From contig NZ_LKEH01000047.1 in the NCBI RefSeq assembly GCF_001642795.1, positions 236,290-287,623 of the forward strand: a DNA stretch of 51,334 nucleotides, in the 5' to 3' direction. The position numbers and the translations under genes are program-made. Below are positions 17,010 through 24,340 of this stretch, piece by piece. Positions within the stretch are counted from its first letter, which is position 1, and the number at the start of each line of letters is the position of its first letter. A model generated the notes under the pieces. The model had not been told where the DNA came from, ran no database searches, and saw only the letters and a list, made by a program, of their open reading frames with translations. The stretch is from Pseudomonas viridiflava. Lineage in GTDB: Bacteria; Pseudomonadota; Gammaproteobacteria; Pseudomonadales; Pseudomonadaceae.

Positions 17010-17294
17010 ATCCTGTTTCTGTGCCGGTGTGAACGTCATTGAGGCGTTTTTCGGAACGTGGTGTCGCTGATGGCTGTGTGATGTCGTTTCCCGTTGTCCC
17101 GGTGTCGCAGGCAGAGCATGCCGGATCGCGGCGCAAGCCGATGATCAGTGTGCGTTACGGTGCGTGCGTTGCGCGCAGGAGCGATCAAGACGTGCAGGTC
17201 GCAGCTCGCTCCGGATTTGGGTGGGCATGCGGCATGAAAAACAACGTTAACCCTGTCCGACAGCCGTCGGCGCAGGACTTCCGGGGAAGCGACG

Positions 17295-18149
17295 ATGAAG
17301 ATGCGAAAAATCCTGGGGGCGGGTGCCGCACTGGTACTTGCTGTCAGCTCCACGCTGGCCATTGCTGAAACCAAGACGCTGACCATTGGCTATGTAGAAG
17401 GCTGGTCCGATAGCGTAGCCACTACCTTCGTGGCGTCCGAAGTGCTCAAGCAGAAGCTCGGCTATGACGTCAAACTGCAGTCCGTTGCGGCCGGAATCAT
17501 GTGGCAGGCGGTGGCCACCGACAAGCTCGACATGATCCTGTCCGCCTGGTTGCCGAGCACCCATGGTGAGTATTACGCCAAGTACAAGGATCAGGTCGTC
17601 AACTACGGCCCCAACTTCAAGGACGCCAAGATCGGCCTGATCGTGCCGGAATACGTGAAGGCCAAGAGCATTGAAGACCTCAAGACCGATGAGTCCTTCA
17701 AGAAGAAGATCACCGGTATCGATGCAGGCTCGGGCGTGATGATCAAGACCGATCAGGCCATCAAGGACTACGGGCTGGACGGTTACAAGCTGCAGGCCAG
17801 TTCCGGCGCGGGCATGATTTCCGCGTTGACCCGGGCCGAAGAGCGCAAGGAATCGATTGCCGTGACCGGCTGGGTGCCGCACTGGATGTTCGCCAAATGG
17901 AAACTGCGATTCCTGGAAGATCCGAAGGGCGTTTACGGTGCGGCTGAAACCGTCGACAACGTCGCAAGCCTGGGCCTCGAGAAAAAGGCGCCGGACGCCG
18001 TGGCCTTCCTGAAAAAATTCCAGTGGGCGTCGAAAGACGAAATCGGCGAGGTGATGCTGGCCATCCAGGACGGCGCCAAGCCTGAAGCGGCTGCCAAGGA
18101 CTGGGTGTCCAAACACCCGGATCGTGTGGCTGCCTGGACAGGTAAATAA
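17295..18149 (+). CDS. betX: Glycine betaine/quaternary amine substrate-binding protein (BetX-like)
   Basis: A 284-residue periplasmic binding protein of the OpuAC/ProX type. The signal peptide ends near residue 24 (STLAIA-ET). Aromatic-cage segments are GYVEGWSDSV, LSAWLPSTHGEYY and GWVPHWMFAKW. A GGGGAAG site lies 6 bases before the ATG. No ATPase or permease accompanies it. In Pseudomonas, orphan binding proteins such as BetX and CaiX are known to feed the shared CbcWV transporter. The symbol rests on that family knowledge and on the neighbouring DUF485/symporter genes, which I remember beside the P. aeruginosa homologue. The long upstream region suggests regulation by osmolarity or choline, which is inference. 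Confidence 0.8.
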   Translation: MKMRKILGAGAALVLAVSSTLAIAETKTLTIGYVEGWSDSVATTFVASEVLKQKLGYDVKLQSVAAGIMWQAVATDKLDMILSAWLPSTHGEYYAKYKDQVVNYGPNFKDAKIGLIVPEYVKAKSIEDLKTDESFKKKITGIDAGSGVMIKTDQAIKDYGLDGYKLQASSGAGMISALTRAEERKESIAVTGWVPHWMFAKWKLRFLEDPKGVYGAAETVDNVASLGLEKKAPDAVAFLKKFQWASKDEIGEVMLAIQDGAKPEAAAKDWVSKHPDRVAAWTGK

Positions 18150-18178
18150 CCGCAAGGCCTCTGTTTCAATGTTTCCAG

Positions 18179-18210
18179 GGCCGTCTGGCGTTCTCGTCAG
18201 ACGGCCTTTT
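18179..18210 (+). terminator. Rho-independent terminator after betX
   Basis: GGCCGTCTG and CAGACGGCC form a 9-base-pair stem with a 10-base loop followed by TTTT, 29 bases after the betX stop. Confidence 0.88.
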
Positions 18211-18282
18211 GTTTGCCCACGATAAAGTTTTCAAGCGCCTTGAGCGTGTTTGCCTGCGGATTGGGAGCAGCATCACGAATCT

Positions 18283-18296
18283 ACGACTAATGTCGT
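18283..18296. promoter_or_regulatory. Operator candidate upstream of the acetate uptake genes
   Basis: ACGAC-TAAT-GTCGT is a perfect inverted repeat about 90 bases before the DUF485 gene. A related half, CTAATACTAAGGTCGTC, follows at once. LuxR-type response regulators of the CrbR/ErdR kind control actP and acs in Pseudomonas and Vibrio, so a site for such a regulator is plausible. I cannot confirm the published motif from memory. Confidence 0.5.
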
Positions 18297-18383
18297 TCTA
18301 ATACTAAGGTCGTCTGGAGTGCGCGCCGGACCTGACTAAAGTGGAATACGTGACATCTCATCTGTGCTGCGAGGACAAAAACA

Positions 18384-18695
18384 ATGAACGACAGCATTTA
18401 CCTCTCGATTCAAAACAGCCCGCGATTCAAGGAGCTGGTTTCCAAGAGAGAGCGTTTCGCCTGGATTCTCTCGGCGATCATGCTTGGGCTCTATGCCGCA
18501 TTCATCCTGATGATTGCGTACGGGCCACATATCCTGGGTGCCAAACTGAGCGCGACCTCTTCTATTACCTGGGGAATGCCGATCGGGGTTGGCCTGATTG
18601 TCTCGGCATTCGTCCTGACGGCCATCTACGTGCGCCGTGCCAACGGTGAATTCGACGACCTGAACAATGCGATTCTCAAGGAGGCTCAGCAATGA
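18384..18695 (+). CDS. yjcH: DUF485 membrane protein (YjcH)
   Basis: A 103-residue inner-membrane protein with two hydrophobic segments at about residues 27-48 and 61-83. The N-terminus NSPRFKELVSKRERFAW is the family hallmark. It overlaps the symporter gene by four bases (ATGA). Its partner role in acetate uptake is known only by co-conservation. GAGGACAAAAAC precedes the ATG. Confidence 0.93.
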   Translation: MNDSIYLSIQNSPRFKELVSKRERFAWILSAIMLGLYAAFILMIAYGPHILGAKLSATSSITWGMPIGVGLIVSAFVLTAIYVRRANGEFDDLNNAILKEAQQ

Positions 18696-20350
18696 TCCGT
18701 CGTCTATCCCTGGCCATCGGCCTGTCCCTCTGTGCGCCGGCCCTCATGGCGGCGGATGCCCTCACCGGGGCGGTACAGAAACAACCCCTGAACGTCTCGG
18801 CGATCGTGATGTTCCTGGCATTCGTGGGCTTTACGCTCTACATCACCTACTGGGCCTCGAAGAAAAACAAGACAGCATCGGACTACTACTCGGCAGGCGG
18901 CAAGATCACCGGTTTTCAGAACGGTCTGGCCATCGCGGGCGACTACATGTCGGCGGCGTCCTTCCTGGGTATTTCCGCACTGGTGTACACCTCCGGCTAC
19001 GATGGCCTGATCTACTCGATCGGCTTTCTGGTGGGCTGGCCGATCATTCTGTTCCTGATCGCCGAGCGCCTGCGTAACCTGGGTAAATACACCTTCGCCG
19101 ACGTTGCTTCCTACCGCCTCAAGCAGAAAGAGATTCGTACCCTGTCGGCCTGCGGTTCGCTGGTCGTGGTTGCGTTCTACCTGATTGCCCAGATGGTCGG
19201 TGCCGGCAAGCTGATCCAGCTGCTGTTCGGTCTGGATTACACCGTGGCCGTTGTCCTGGTCGGTATCCTGATGTGCCTGTACGTGCTGTTTGGCGGCATG
19301 CTGGCCACCACCTGGGTACAGATCATCAAAGCGGTGATGCTGCTGTCCGGTGCCTCGTTCATGGCGCTGATGGTGATGAAGCACGTCAACTTCGACTTCA
19401 ACATGCTGTTCTCCGAGGCCATCAAGGTTCACCCCAAAGGTGAAGCGATCATGAGCCCCGGCGGTCTGGTGAAGGATCCGATCTCGGCGTTCTCGCTGGG
19501 TCTGGCCCTGATGTTCGGTACTGCAGGCCTGCCTCACATCCTGATGCGCTTCTTCACCGTGAGCGACGCCAAGGAAGCCCGCAAGTCGGTGCTCTACGCC
19601 ACCGGTTTCATCGGCTACTTCTACATCCTGACCTTCATCATTGGTTTCGGCGCGATCCTGCTGGTCAGCACCAACCCGATGTTCAAGGACGCGGCAGGTG
19701 CTCTGTTGGGCGGTAACAACATGGCAGCGGTGCATCTGGCCGACGCAGTGGGCGGCAGTCTGTTCCTGGGCTTCATCTCGGCGGTTGCGTTCGCCACCAT
19801 TCTGGCAGTAGTTGCCGGTCTGACCCTTGCCGGAGCATCGGCGGTGTCTCATGACCTGTACGCCAGTGTGATCAAGGCAGGCAAGGCCAACGAGAAGGAC
19901 GAGATTCGCATCTCCAAGATCACCACCATTGCGCTGGCGGTCGTGGCCATCCTGTTGGGTATCGCCTTCGAAAGCCAGAACATCGCGTTCATGGTGGGTC
20001 TGGCGTTCTCGGTAGCGGCAAGCTGCAACTTCCCGATCCTGCTGCTTTCCATGTACTGGAAAAACCTGACCACCCGTGGCGCCATGATCGGCGGCTGGAT
20101 GGGTCTGATCAGTGCGGTCGTGCTGATGGTGCTGGGTCCTACCATCTGGGTGCAGATCCTGCACAACCCGAAAGCCATCTTCCCTTACGAGTACCCGGCG
20201 CTGTTCTCTATCGCCATCGCATTCGTGGGCATCTGGTTCTTCTCCATCACCGACAAGTCGAAAGCGGTAGAGGGCGAGCGCGCCTTGTTCTTCCCGCAGT
20301 TCGTACGTTCGCAGACTGGCTTGGGTGCCAGCGGTGCGGTGTCACACTAA
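18692..20350 (+). CDS. actP: Cation/acetate symporter ActP
   Basis: A 552-residue sodium:solute symporter with about 13-14 membrane segments. A cleavable-looking N-terminal signal (to about residue 20, PALMA-AD) is normal for ActP. Segments such as SDYYSAGGKITGFQNGLAIAGDYMSAASFLG and the VLFGGMLATTWVQIIKAV stretch are typical. It imports acetate and related short carboxylates, and is usually induced with acetyl-CoA synthetase. The gene is coupled to yjcH by ATGA. The long open frame on the opposite strand is a codon-bias shadow. Confidence 0.94.
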   Translation: MIRRLSLAIGLSLCAPALMAADALTGAVQKQPLNVSAIVMFLAFVGFTLYITYWASKKNKTASDYYSAGGKITGFQNGLAIAGDYMSAASFLGISALVYTSGYDGLIYSIGFLVGWPIILFLIAERLRNLGKYTFADVASYRLKQKEIRTLSACGSLVVVAFYLIAQMVGAGKLIQLLFGLDYTVAVVLVGILMCLYVLFGGMLATTWVQIIKAVMLLSGASFMALMVMKHVNFDFNMLFSEAIKVHPKGEAIMSPGGLVKDPISAFSLGLALMFGTAGLPHILMRFFTVSDAKEARKSVLYATGFIGYFYILTFIIGFGAILLVSTNPMFKDAAGALLGGNNMAAVHLADAVGGSLFLGFISAVAFATILAVVAGLTLAGASAVSHDLYASVIKAGKANEKDEIRISKITTIALAVVAILLGIAFESQNIAFMVGLAFSVAASCNFPILLLSMYWKNLTTRGAMIGGWMGLISAVVLMVLGPTIWVQILHNPKAIFPYEYPALFSIAIAFVGIWFFSITDKSKAVEGERALFFPQFVRSQTGLGASGAVSH

Positions 20351-20365
20351 GCAGTACGCTTCATG

Positions 20366-20394
20366 AAAAAAGCAGCCCTCGGGCTGCTTTTTTT
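20366..20394 (+). terminator. Rho-independent terminator after actP
   Basis: AAAAAAGCAGCCC and GGGCTGCTTTTTT pair around TC, 15 bases after the actP stop, with T-runs for both directions. Confidence 0.93.
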
Positions 20395-20403
20395 GTGCAA
20401 TAA

Positions 20404-20431
20404 AAAGCCCCGCGGGTGAGGGCGGGGCTTT
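20404..20431 (-). terminator. Rho-independent terminator after the DUF3309 gene
   Basis: AAAGCCCCGC and GCGGGGCTTT form a 10-base-pair stem with an 8-base loop. On the minus strand it lies 10 bases beyond the small gene's stop and is followed by TT. Confidence 0.85.
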
Positions 20432-20441
20432 GGCAGGAACG

Positions 20442-20600
20442 TTATATTCTGCCGAGCAATACCAGAATCAGCAGAATGACCAGGATCGTACCGATCACGC
20501 CCGATGGACCGTAGCCCCAGCTGCGCGAGTGCGGGAAGACCGGCAGACCGCCGACCAGCAGCAGAATCAGAACGATGATAAGAATAGTGCCGATGCCCAT
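20442..20600 (-). CDS. DUF3309-like small membrane protein
   Basis: A 52-residue protein, MGIGTILIIVLILLLVGG at its N-terminus, then a short turn FPHSRSWGYGPSG, and a second hydrophobic helix VIGTILVILLILVLLGRI. The two-helix hairpin with the SWGYGPSG turn fits DUF3309. AAGGAACTCACGTC precedes the ATG and a terminator follows the stop, so it is a self-contained gene. Function is unknown; such small membrane proteins are often stress-induced in Pseudomonas. Confidence 0.85.
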   Translation of the reverse strand: MGIGTILIIVLILLLVGGLPVFPHSRSWGYGPSGVIGTILVILLILVLLGRI

Positions 20601-20735
20601 GACGTGAGTTCCTTCTTGTAATTCCGGTTAGAGTTCCTGCAGTTAAAAGCTCTTGGCTCCAAAGCCTTGAGTTTTAGCTGCTTGAAACATCCGACTCCGG
20701 CCGTTCATGAAAGGTTCTACGGATATCGAATAAAA

Positions 20736-20778
20736 TCTTACAATTTTTAAAAGTCTTTTATATCAATGGGTTGTAAGA
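20736..20778. other. Inverted repeat in AT-rich gap
   Basis: TCTTACAA and TTGTAAGA are perfect 8-base inverted arms separated by 27 AT-rich bases. They lie in the 290-base gap between the divergent DUF3309 and DUF2784 genes. A regulator site or mRNA leader hairpin are both possible. The rest of the gap holds a GGACGG/CCGTCC hairpin at 20841-20866 and no gene. Confidence 0.4.
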
Positions 20779-20890
20779 AAATATTCCGCATCTAATCGTG
20801 GTAATCAGCTAGATAAAGCGCATTAAAAGATTGAACTAACGGACGGTTTAAAACTCCGCTCCGTCCATTGACTACTTCAGGGGTGTGCCG

Positions 20891-21268
20891 ATGATCTTCC
20901 GGCTGGCTGCAGATGCAGTTGTCACGTTTCACCTGCTGTTCATCCTGTTCGTGCTGCTGGGCGGCTTGCTGGTTCTGCGTTGGCCGTGGGCAGCGCTGCT
21001 GCATCTTCCTGCCATGATTTGGGGGGCTGCAGTCGAATTTCTGCATTTGTACTGCCCGTTGACGCCGCTGGAGAATGCCTTGCGCAGCAGAGCGGGCGAT
21101 CAGGGTTACGACGGCGGTTTCATCGAGCATTACCTGATCCCGCTGATCTATCCCGCAGGGCTGACCCCACAGATTCAGCTCTGGCTGGGCGGTATCGTTC
21201 TGCTGATCAATGCATCGGTATACGGGGCATTGCTCGTCCGTGGCGTGCGCAGATTCAGGCGCGGATAA
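20891..21268 (+). CDS. DUF2784 membrane protein
   Basis: A 125-residue inner-membrane protein with about three or four hydrophobic segments. The family pattern is seen in LAADAVVTFHLLFILFVLLGGLL, the CPLTPLENALR stretch and FIEHYLIPLIYP. The ATG at 20891 has AGGGG 7 bases before it and is preferred to the GTG at 20885. Function is unknown. Confidence 0.88.
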   Translation: MIFRLAADAVVTFHLLFILFVLLGGLLVLRWPWAALLHLPAMIWGAAVEFLHLYCPLTPLENALRSRAGDQGYDGGFIEHYLIPLIYPAGLTPQIQLWLGGIVLLINASVYGALLVRGVRRFRRG

Positions 21269-21371
21269 CACACGGGTTTGCTCCGGGTATTCAGCGTTCT
21301 GATGTTGGGGTTGTCCTGCTCCGGCAGTGATTACACTCCGTCTATTCCTGCACATCACAAGGCATTCCGCT

Positions 21372-22184
21372 ATGCAAAACCGCATCATGATTACTGGCGC
21401 CGGCTCGGGTCTGGGCCGTGAGATCGCACTGCGCTGGGCGCGCGAAGGCTGGCGTCTGGCTCTGTCGGACGTCAATGACGCCGGTTTGCAGGAAACCCTG
21501 AGCCTGGTACGCGAAGCAGGCGGTGACGGTTTCGTTCAGCGCTGCGATGTGCGCGACTACAGCCAGTTGACCGCCTTCGCTCAGGCGTGCGAAGAGCGTT
21601 TCGGTGGTATCGACATCATCGTCAATAATGCAGGTGTCGCCTCCGGCGGTTTCTTCAACGAGTTGTCGCTGGAAGACTGGGACTGGCAGATCGCGATCAA
21701 TCTCATGGGCGTGGTCAAGGGCTGCAAGGCGTTCCTGCCGATGCTGCAGGCAAGCAAGGGCAAGATCATCAACATCGCCTCGATGGCTGCGCTGATGCAG
21801 GCGCCGGCCATGAGCAACTACAACGTGGCCAAGGCGGGCGTGGTTGCCCTGTCGGAAAGTCTGCTGGTTGAACTGCGTGATCAGGAGGTCGGTGTGCATG
21901 TCGTCTGCCCGTCGTTCTTCCAGACCAACCTGCTGGATTCCTTTCGCGGACCTACACCGTCGATGAAGGCGCAGATCGGCAGGCTGCTGGAAAAATCCCC
22001 GATCACGGCCAGTGACATCGCCGATCACATCTTCGAACAGGTCGGCAAGGGCGAGTTCATGATCCTGCCTCACGATGAGGGTCGCCTGGCGTGGGAGCTC
22101 AAGCGTAAACATCCCGAGGCCATGTACGAGGAAATGACGGTCATGTGCGGCAAGATGCGCGCCAAGGCGCGGCAGACAAACTGA
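21372..22184 (+). CDS. Short-chain dehydrogenase/reductase
   Basis: A 270-residue classical SDR. The cofactor loop is TGAGSGLG near residue 8, the structural motif NNAG is present, and the catalytic residues are the serine of NIASMAA and Tyr/Lys of YNVAK. Asp at the end of the second strand (LALSDVND) favours NAD(H). The substrate is unknown. The ATG at 21372 (MQNRIMIT) is chosen over a longer frame starting at 21327. Confidence 0.9.
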   Translation: MQNRIMITGAGSGLGREIALRWAREGWRLALSDVNDAGLQETLSLVREAGGDGFVQRCDVRDYSQLTAFAQACEERFGGIDIIVNNAGVASGGFFNELSLEDWDWQIAINLMGVVKGCKAFLPMLQASKGKIINIASMAALMQAPAMSNYNVAKAGVVALSESLLVELRDQEVGVHVVCPSFFQTNLLDSFRGPTPSMKAQIGRLLEKSPITASDIADHIFEQVGKGEFMILPHDEGRLAWELKRKHPEAMYEEMTVMCGKMRAKARQTN

Positions 22185-22243
22185 CGGTGTCCGCCTGTTC
22201 AGCGTGAGTTTTTCAGCTCTTTTGACCCGTAGGTAGGACGTTT

Positions 22244-22272
22244 CCTTCAGTGCGCTCCGGCGCACGTGAAGG
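22244..22272 (+). other. Strong hairpin with GGA motifs upstream of csrA
   Basis: CCTTCAGTGCGC pairs with GCGCAC-TGAAGG around TCCG with one bulged G. AAGGACGT directly at its 3' side and TAGGACGT just before it resemble the ANGGANG core bound by CsrA. It may end the SDR transcript or form part of a csrA leader under autoregulation. No T-run follows. Confidence 0.45.
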
Positions 22273-22357
22273 ACGTTACTGATTTGCCATCATCGTATTG
22301 AAGCCCTCGATTCTGCCCTGCACCCTGACTCTTTTGTAACAACACGAGAGTCGAAAA

Positions 22358-22555
22358 ATGCTGGTACTGACGCGGGAAATTGGCGAGACCTTTTCGATCG
22401 GTGATGACATCACCGTGCAGATCCTGGGTGTGAATGGCAATCAGGTCCGCCTGGGTATCGACGCACCCAAGGACATCAAGATCCACCGCGCCGAGGTGTT
22501 TCGGCGCATTGCCAACAAGCTGGCAGAGCAGCAGCCGGGATCGCCCGCTGCCTGA
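22358..22555 (+). CDS. csrA: CsrA/RsmA family translational regulator
   Basis: A 65-residue RNA-binding protein of normal length. The beta-strand core MLVLTREIGETFSIGDD and the RNA-contacting VRLGIDAPKDIKIHRAEVF stretch, including the key Arg44, are intact. It binds GGA motifs in mRNA leaders and is titrated by Rsm small RNAs. Residues such as REIGETFSIGDD and the tail EQQPGSPAA differ from classical RsmA and RsmE, so it is probably one of the extra paralogues found in P. syringae. Confidence 0.93.
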   Translation: MLVLTREIGETFSIGDDITVQILGVNGNQVRLGIDAPKDIKIHRAEVFRRIANKLAEQQPGSPAA

Positions 22556-22558
22556 TAC

Positions 22559-22786
22559 TCAGTCGAAGAATTCCTTGGGCACGTCGTGCTTGAGCATCAA
22601 CTGACACTGCTGGCTTTCCAGGTCGAAGAAAATCACTGCCTGTCCCTTGGTCAGCGCGTGCCGCACCCGCAGCACACGGGTCTGCAATGGCGTTTCGTCG
22701 CCATTGTCAGTGCCTTCGCGGGTGACGAAGTCTTCGATCAGGCGGGTGAGGGTATCGGGTTCAAGCTGGTCGTAGGGGATGAGCAT
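22559..22786 (-). CDS. YheU family (UPF0270) protein
   Basis: A 75-residue small protein beginning MLIPYDQLEPDTLTRLIEDF, which is the YheU/UPF0270 hallmark. It is soluble and acidic, and its function is unknown. It is convergent with csrA, with only 3 bases between stops. Confidence 0.9.
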   Translation of the reverse strand: MLIPYDQLEPDTLTRLIEDFVTREGTDNGDETPLQTRVLRVRHALTKGQAVIFFDLESQQCQLMLKHDVPKEFFD

Positions 22787-22916
22787 GGCGGTTCTCGGGT
22801 CGATAGCCGACGATGATAGTGCGGTGATGGCAGGTGTCGCAATTTATAAGGCCGGAACCTGATCGTTTCCAGGCGCGACCCTGCGTGTTGTGCCCACGTC
22901 TTGCCGCAGCCAATGG

Positions 22917-23008
22917 AACGTGGGAGGCGGCTTGCCGGCGATGCGTTTTCCGAGGCGCCCTATCAGTGACTGATCTGACGCCATCGCCGGCAAGCCGCCT
23001 CCCACGTT
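22917..23008. repeat. REP-type inverted repeat, copy 1 (subtype A)
   Basis: The arms GTGGGAGGCGGC...CGGCGATG and their exact complement are 24 bases long and extend by AAC/GTT to 27. The 38-base spacer contains TTTTCCGA and CAGTGACTGA. The element lies 52 bases beyond the stop of the M42-family gene on the minus strand. It is large enough to fold into a very stable hairpin in mRNA. Confidence 0.93.
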
Positions 23009-23060
23009 AGGCATAGCATTCAGTCAGTGAATTTCCTCACTGCTGAGCGCCTTCACAGAA

Positions 23061-24257
23061 TCAAGGTTCCTCGCGATTCTGCCCGATCAGGCTGTCTACC
23101 GGCGGCACCCGTGTATCGGATTCCATCTGCGCGTCGTGCTCGATCTGATGGCTGAACTGATCCAGTGAGGCCTGGGCCGGTTTGGCATCGCTGGCAAAGA
23201 CCGGCGGGCTGAGCATGTAGGCGCCCAGCAGTTTGCTCAGGGCCGCAAGGCTGTCGATGTGCGTACGCTCGTAGCCATGGGTTGCGTCGCAGCCGAATGC
23301 CAGCAGGGCAGTGCGGATGTCGTGGCCCGAGGTGACGGCCGAGTGCGCGTCACTGTAGTAGTAACGGAACAGGTCGCGGCGCACCGGCAGTTCATTGTCC
23401 ACGCCCAGGCGCAGCAGGTGGCGCGACAGGTGATAATCGTAAGGTCCGCCCGAATCCTGCATCGCCACGCTGACCGCATGCTCGCTGGAGTGCTGGCCCG
23501 GCGCGACCGGTGCGATGTCGATGCCGACAAATTCGCTCACGTCCCACGGCAACACGCCTGCGGCACCCGTACCGGTTTCTTCGGTGATGGTGAACAGCGG
23601 GTGGCAGTCGATCAACGGCTCTGCGCCACTGTCGACAATGGACTTTAGCGCGGCCAGCAACGCCGCGACACCAGCCTTGTCGTCAAGGTGACGGGCGCTG
23701 ATGTGGCCGCTTTCAGTGAACTCCGGCAACGGATCGAAGGCAACGAAGTCGCCGATACCGATTCCCAGTGACTCACAGTCGGCGCGCGTGGTGCAGTAGG
23801 CGTCCAGACGCAGTTCGACGTGGTCCCAGCTGATCGGCATTTCATCGACTGCGGTATTGAATGCGTGTCCCGAAGCCATCAGCGGCAACACGCTGCCACG
23901 AATGATGCCGGTGTCGGTGAACACACTCACCCGGCTGCCTTCGGCAAAGCGGCTCGACCAGCAGCCGACGGCGGCCAGCGCTAGACGGCCGTTGTCCTTG
24001 ACCTCGCGGACGCTGGCACCGATGGTGTCCAGGTGCGCGGAGACGGCACGGTCGGGTGAATTCTGTTTGCCCTTGAGCGTCGCGCGAATGGTGCCGCGGC
24101 GCGTCAGTTCGAACGGAATGCCTATTTCTTCGAGACGCTCGGCGACGTAGCGCACGATGGTATCGGTGAAGCCGGTCGGGCTTGGGATCGCGAGCATTTC
24201 CAACAGCACTTTCTGCAGGTACTTCAGATCCGGATCGGGGATATTTGCAGGGGTCAT
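23061..24257 (-). CDS. M42-family peptidase-like protein of the NAGGN osmoprotectant cluster
   Basis: A 398-residue zinc hydrolase related to M42/M20 peptidases. Metal-binding motifs are SAHLDTIG, the Asp of RHLDDKAGV, the TEETGTGA glutamates, an Asp in FVGIDIAPV and the histidine of CDATHGYERTH. It is 83 bases after the NAGGN synthetase gene on the same strand. Homologues accompany asnO and ngg in many Pseudomonas genomes. A role in turnover or processing of N-acetylglutaminylglutamine amide is inferred from that linkage. Confidence 0.87.
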   Translation of the reverse strand: MTPANIPDPDLKYLQKVLLEMLAIPSPTGFTDTIVRYVAERLEEIGIPFELTRRGTIRATLKGKQNSPDRAVSAHLDTIGASVREVKDNGRLALAAVGCWSSRFAEGSRVSVFTDTGIIRGSVLPLMASGHAFNTAVDEMPISWDHVELRLDAYCTTRADCESLGIGIGDFVAFDPLPEFTESGHISARHLDDKAGVAALLAALKSIVDSGAEPLIDCHPLFTITEETGTGAAGVLPWDVSEFVGIDIAPVAPGQHSSEHAVSVAMQDSGGPYDYHLSRHLLRLGVDNELPVRRDLFRYYYSDAHSAVTSGHDIRTALLAFGCDATHGYERTHIDSLAALSKLLGAYMLSPPVFASDAKPAQASLDQFSHQIEHDAQMESDTRVPPVDSLIGQNREEP

Positions 24258-24340
24258 GGAAGGCTCCTATTGGGTCAATCGGAAAGCAGCGGGCCGAAGC
24301 GGCAATACAGTCGCCGCTTCGGTCCAGCGCTTGTAGCTAT

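Larger units (their letters stand above)
16177..17294. other. Gene-free 1.1 kb stretch, partly AT-rich, with several hairpins
   Basis: No convincing protein gene is present between the hydrolase and the betaine-binding protein. Short open frames exist but lack ribosome sites and family features. The 120 bases at 16801-16920 are about 38% GC, far below the neighbouring genes. The stretch holds promoters for the divergent flanking genes and the inverted repeats listed separately. A decayed insert or small RNAs are possible; neither is shown. Confidence 0.6.

Noticed and set aside
18704..20164. Long open frame of 486 codons on the strand opposite actP
   Set aside because: Its predicted protein is rich in Gln, His, Asp and Arg with no family features, as expected from the antisense of a biased high-GC membrane gene. 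The same applies to the long antisense frames opposite ngg, asnO and mnmC.
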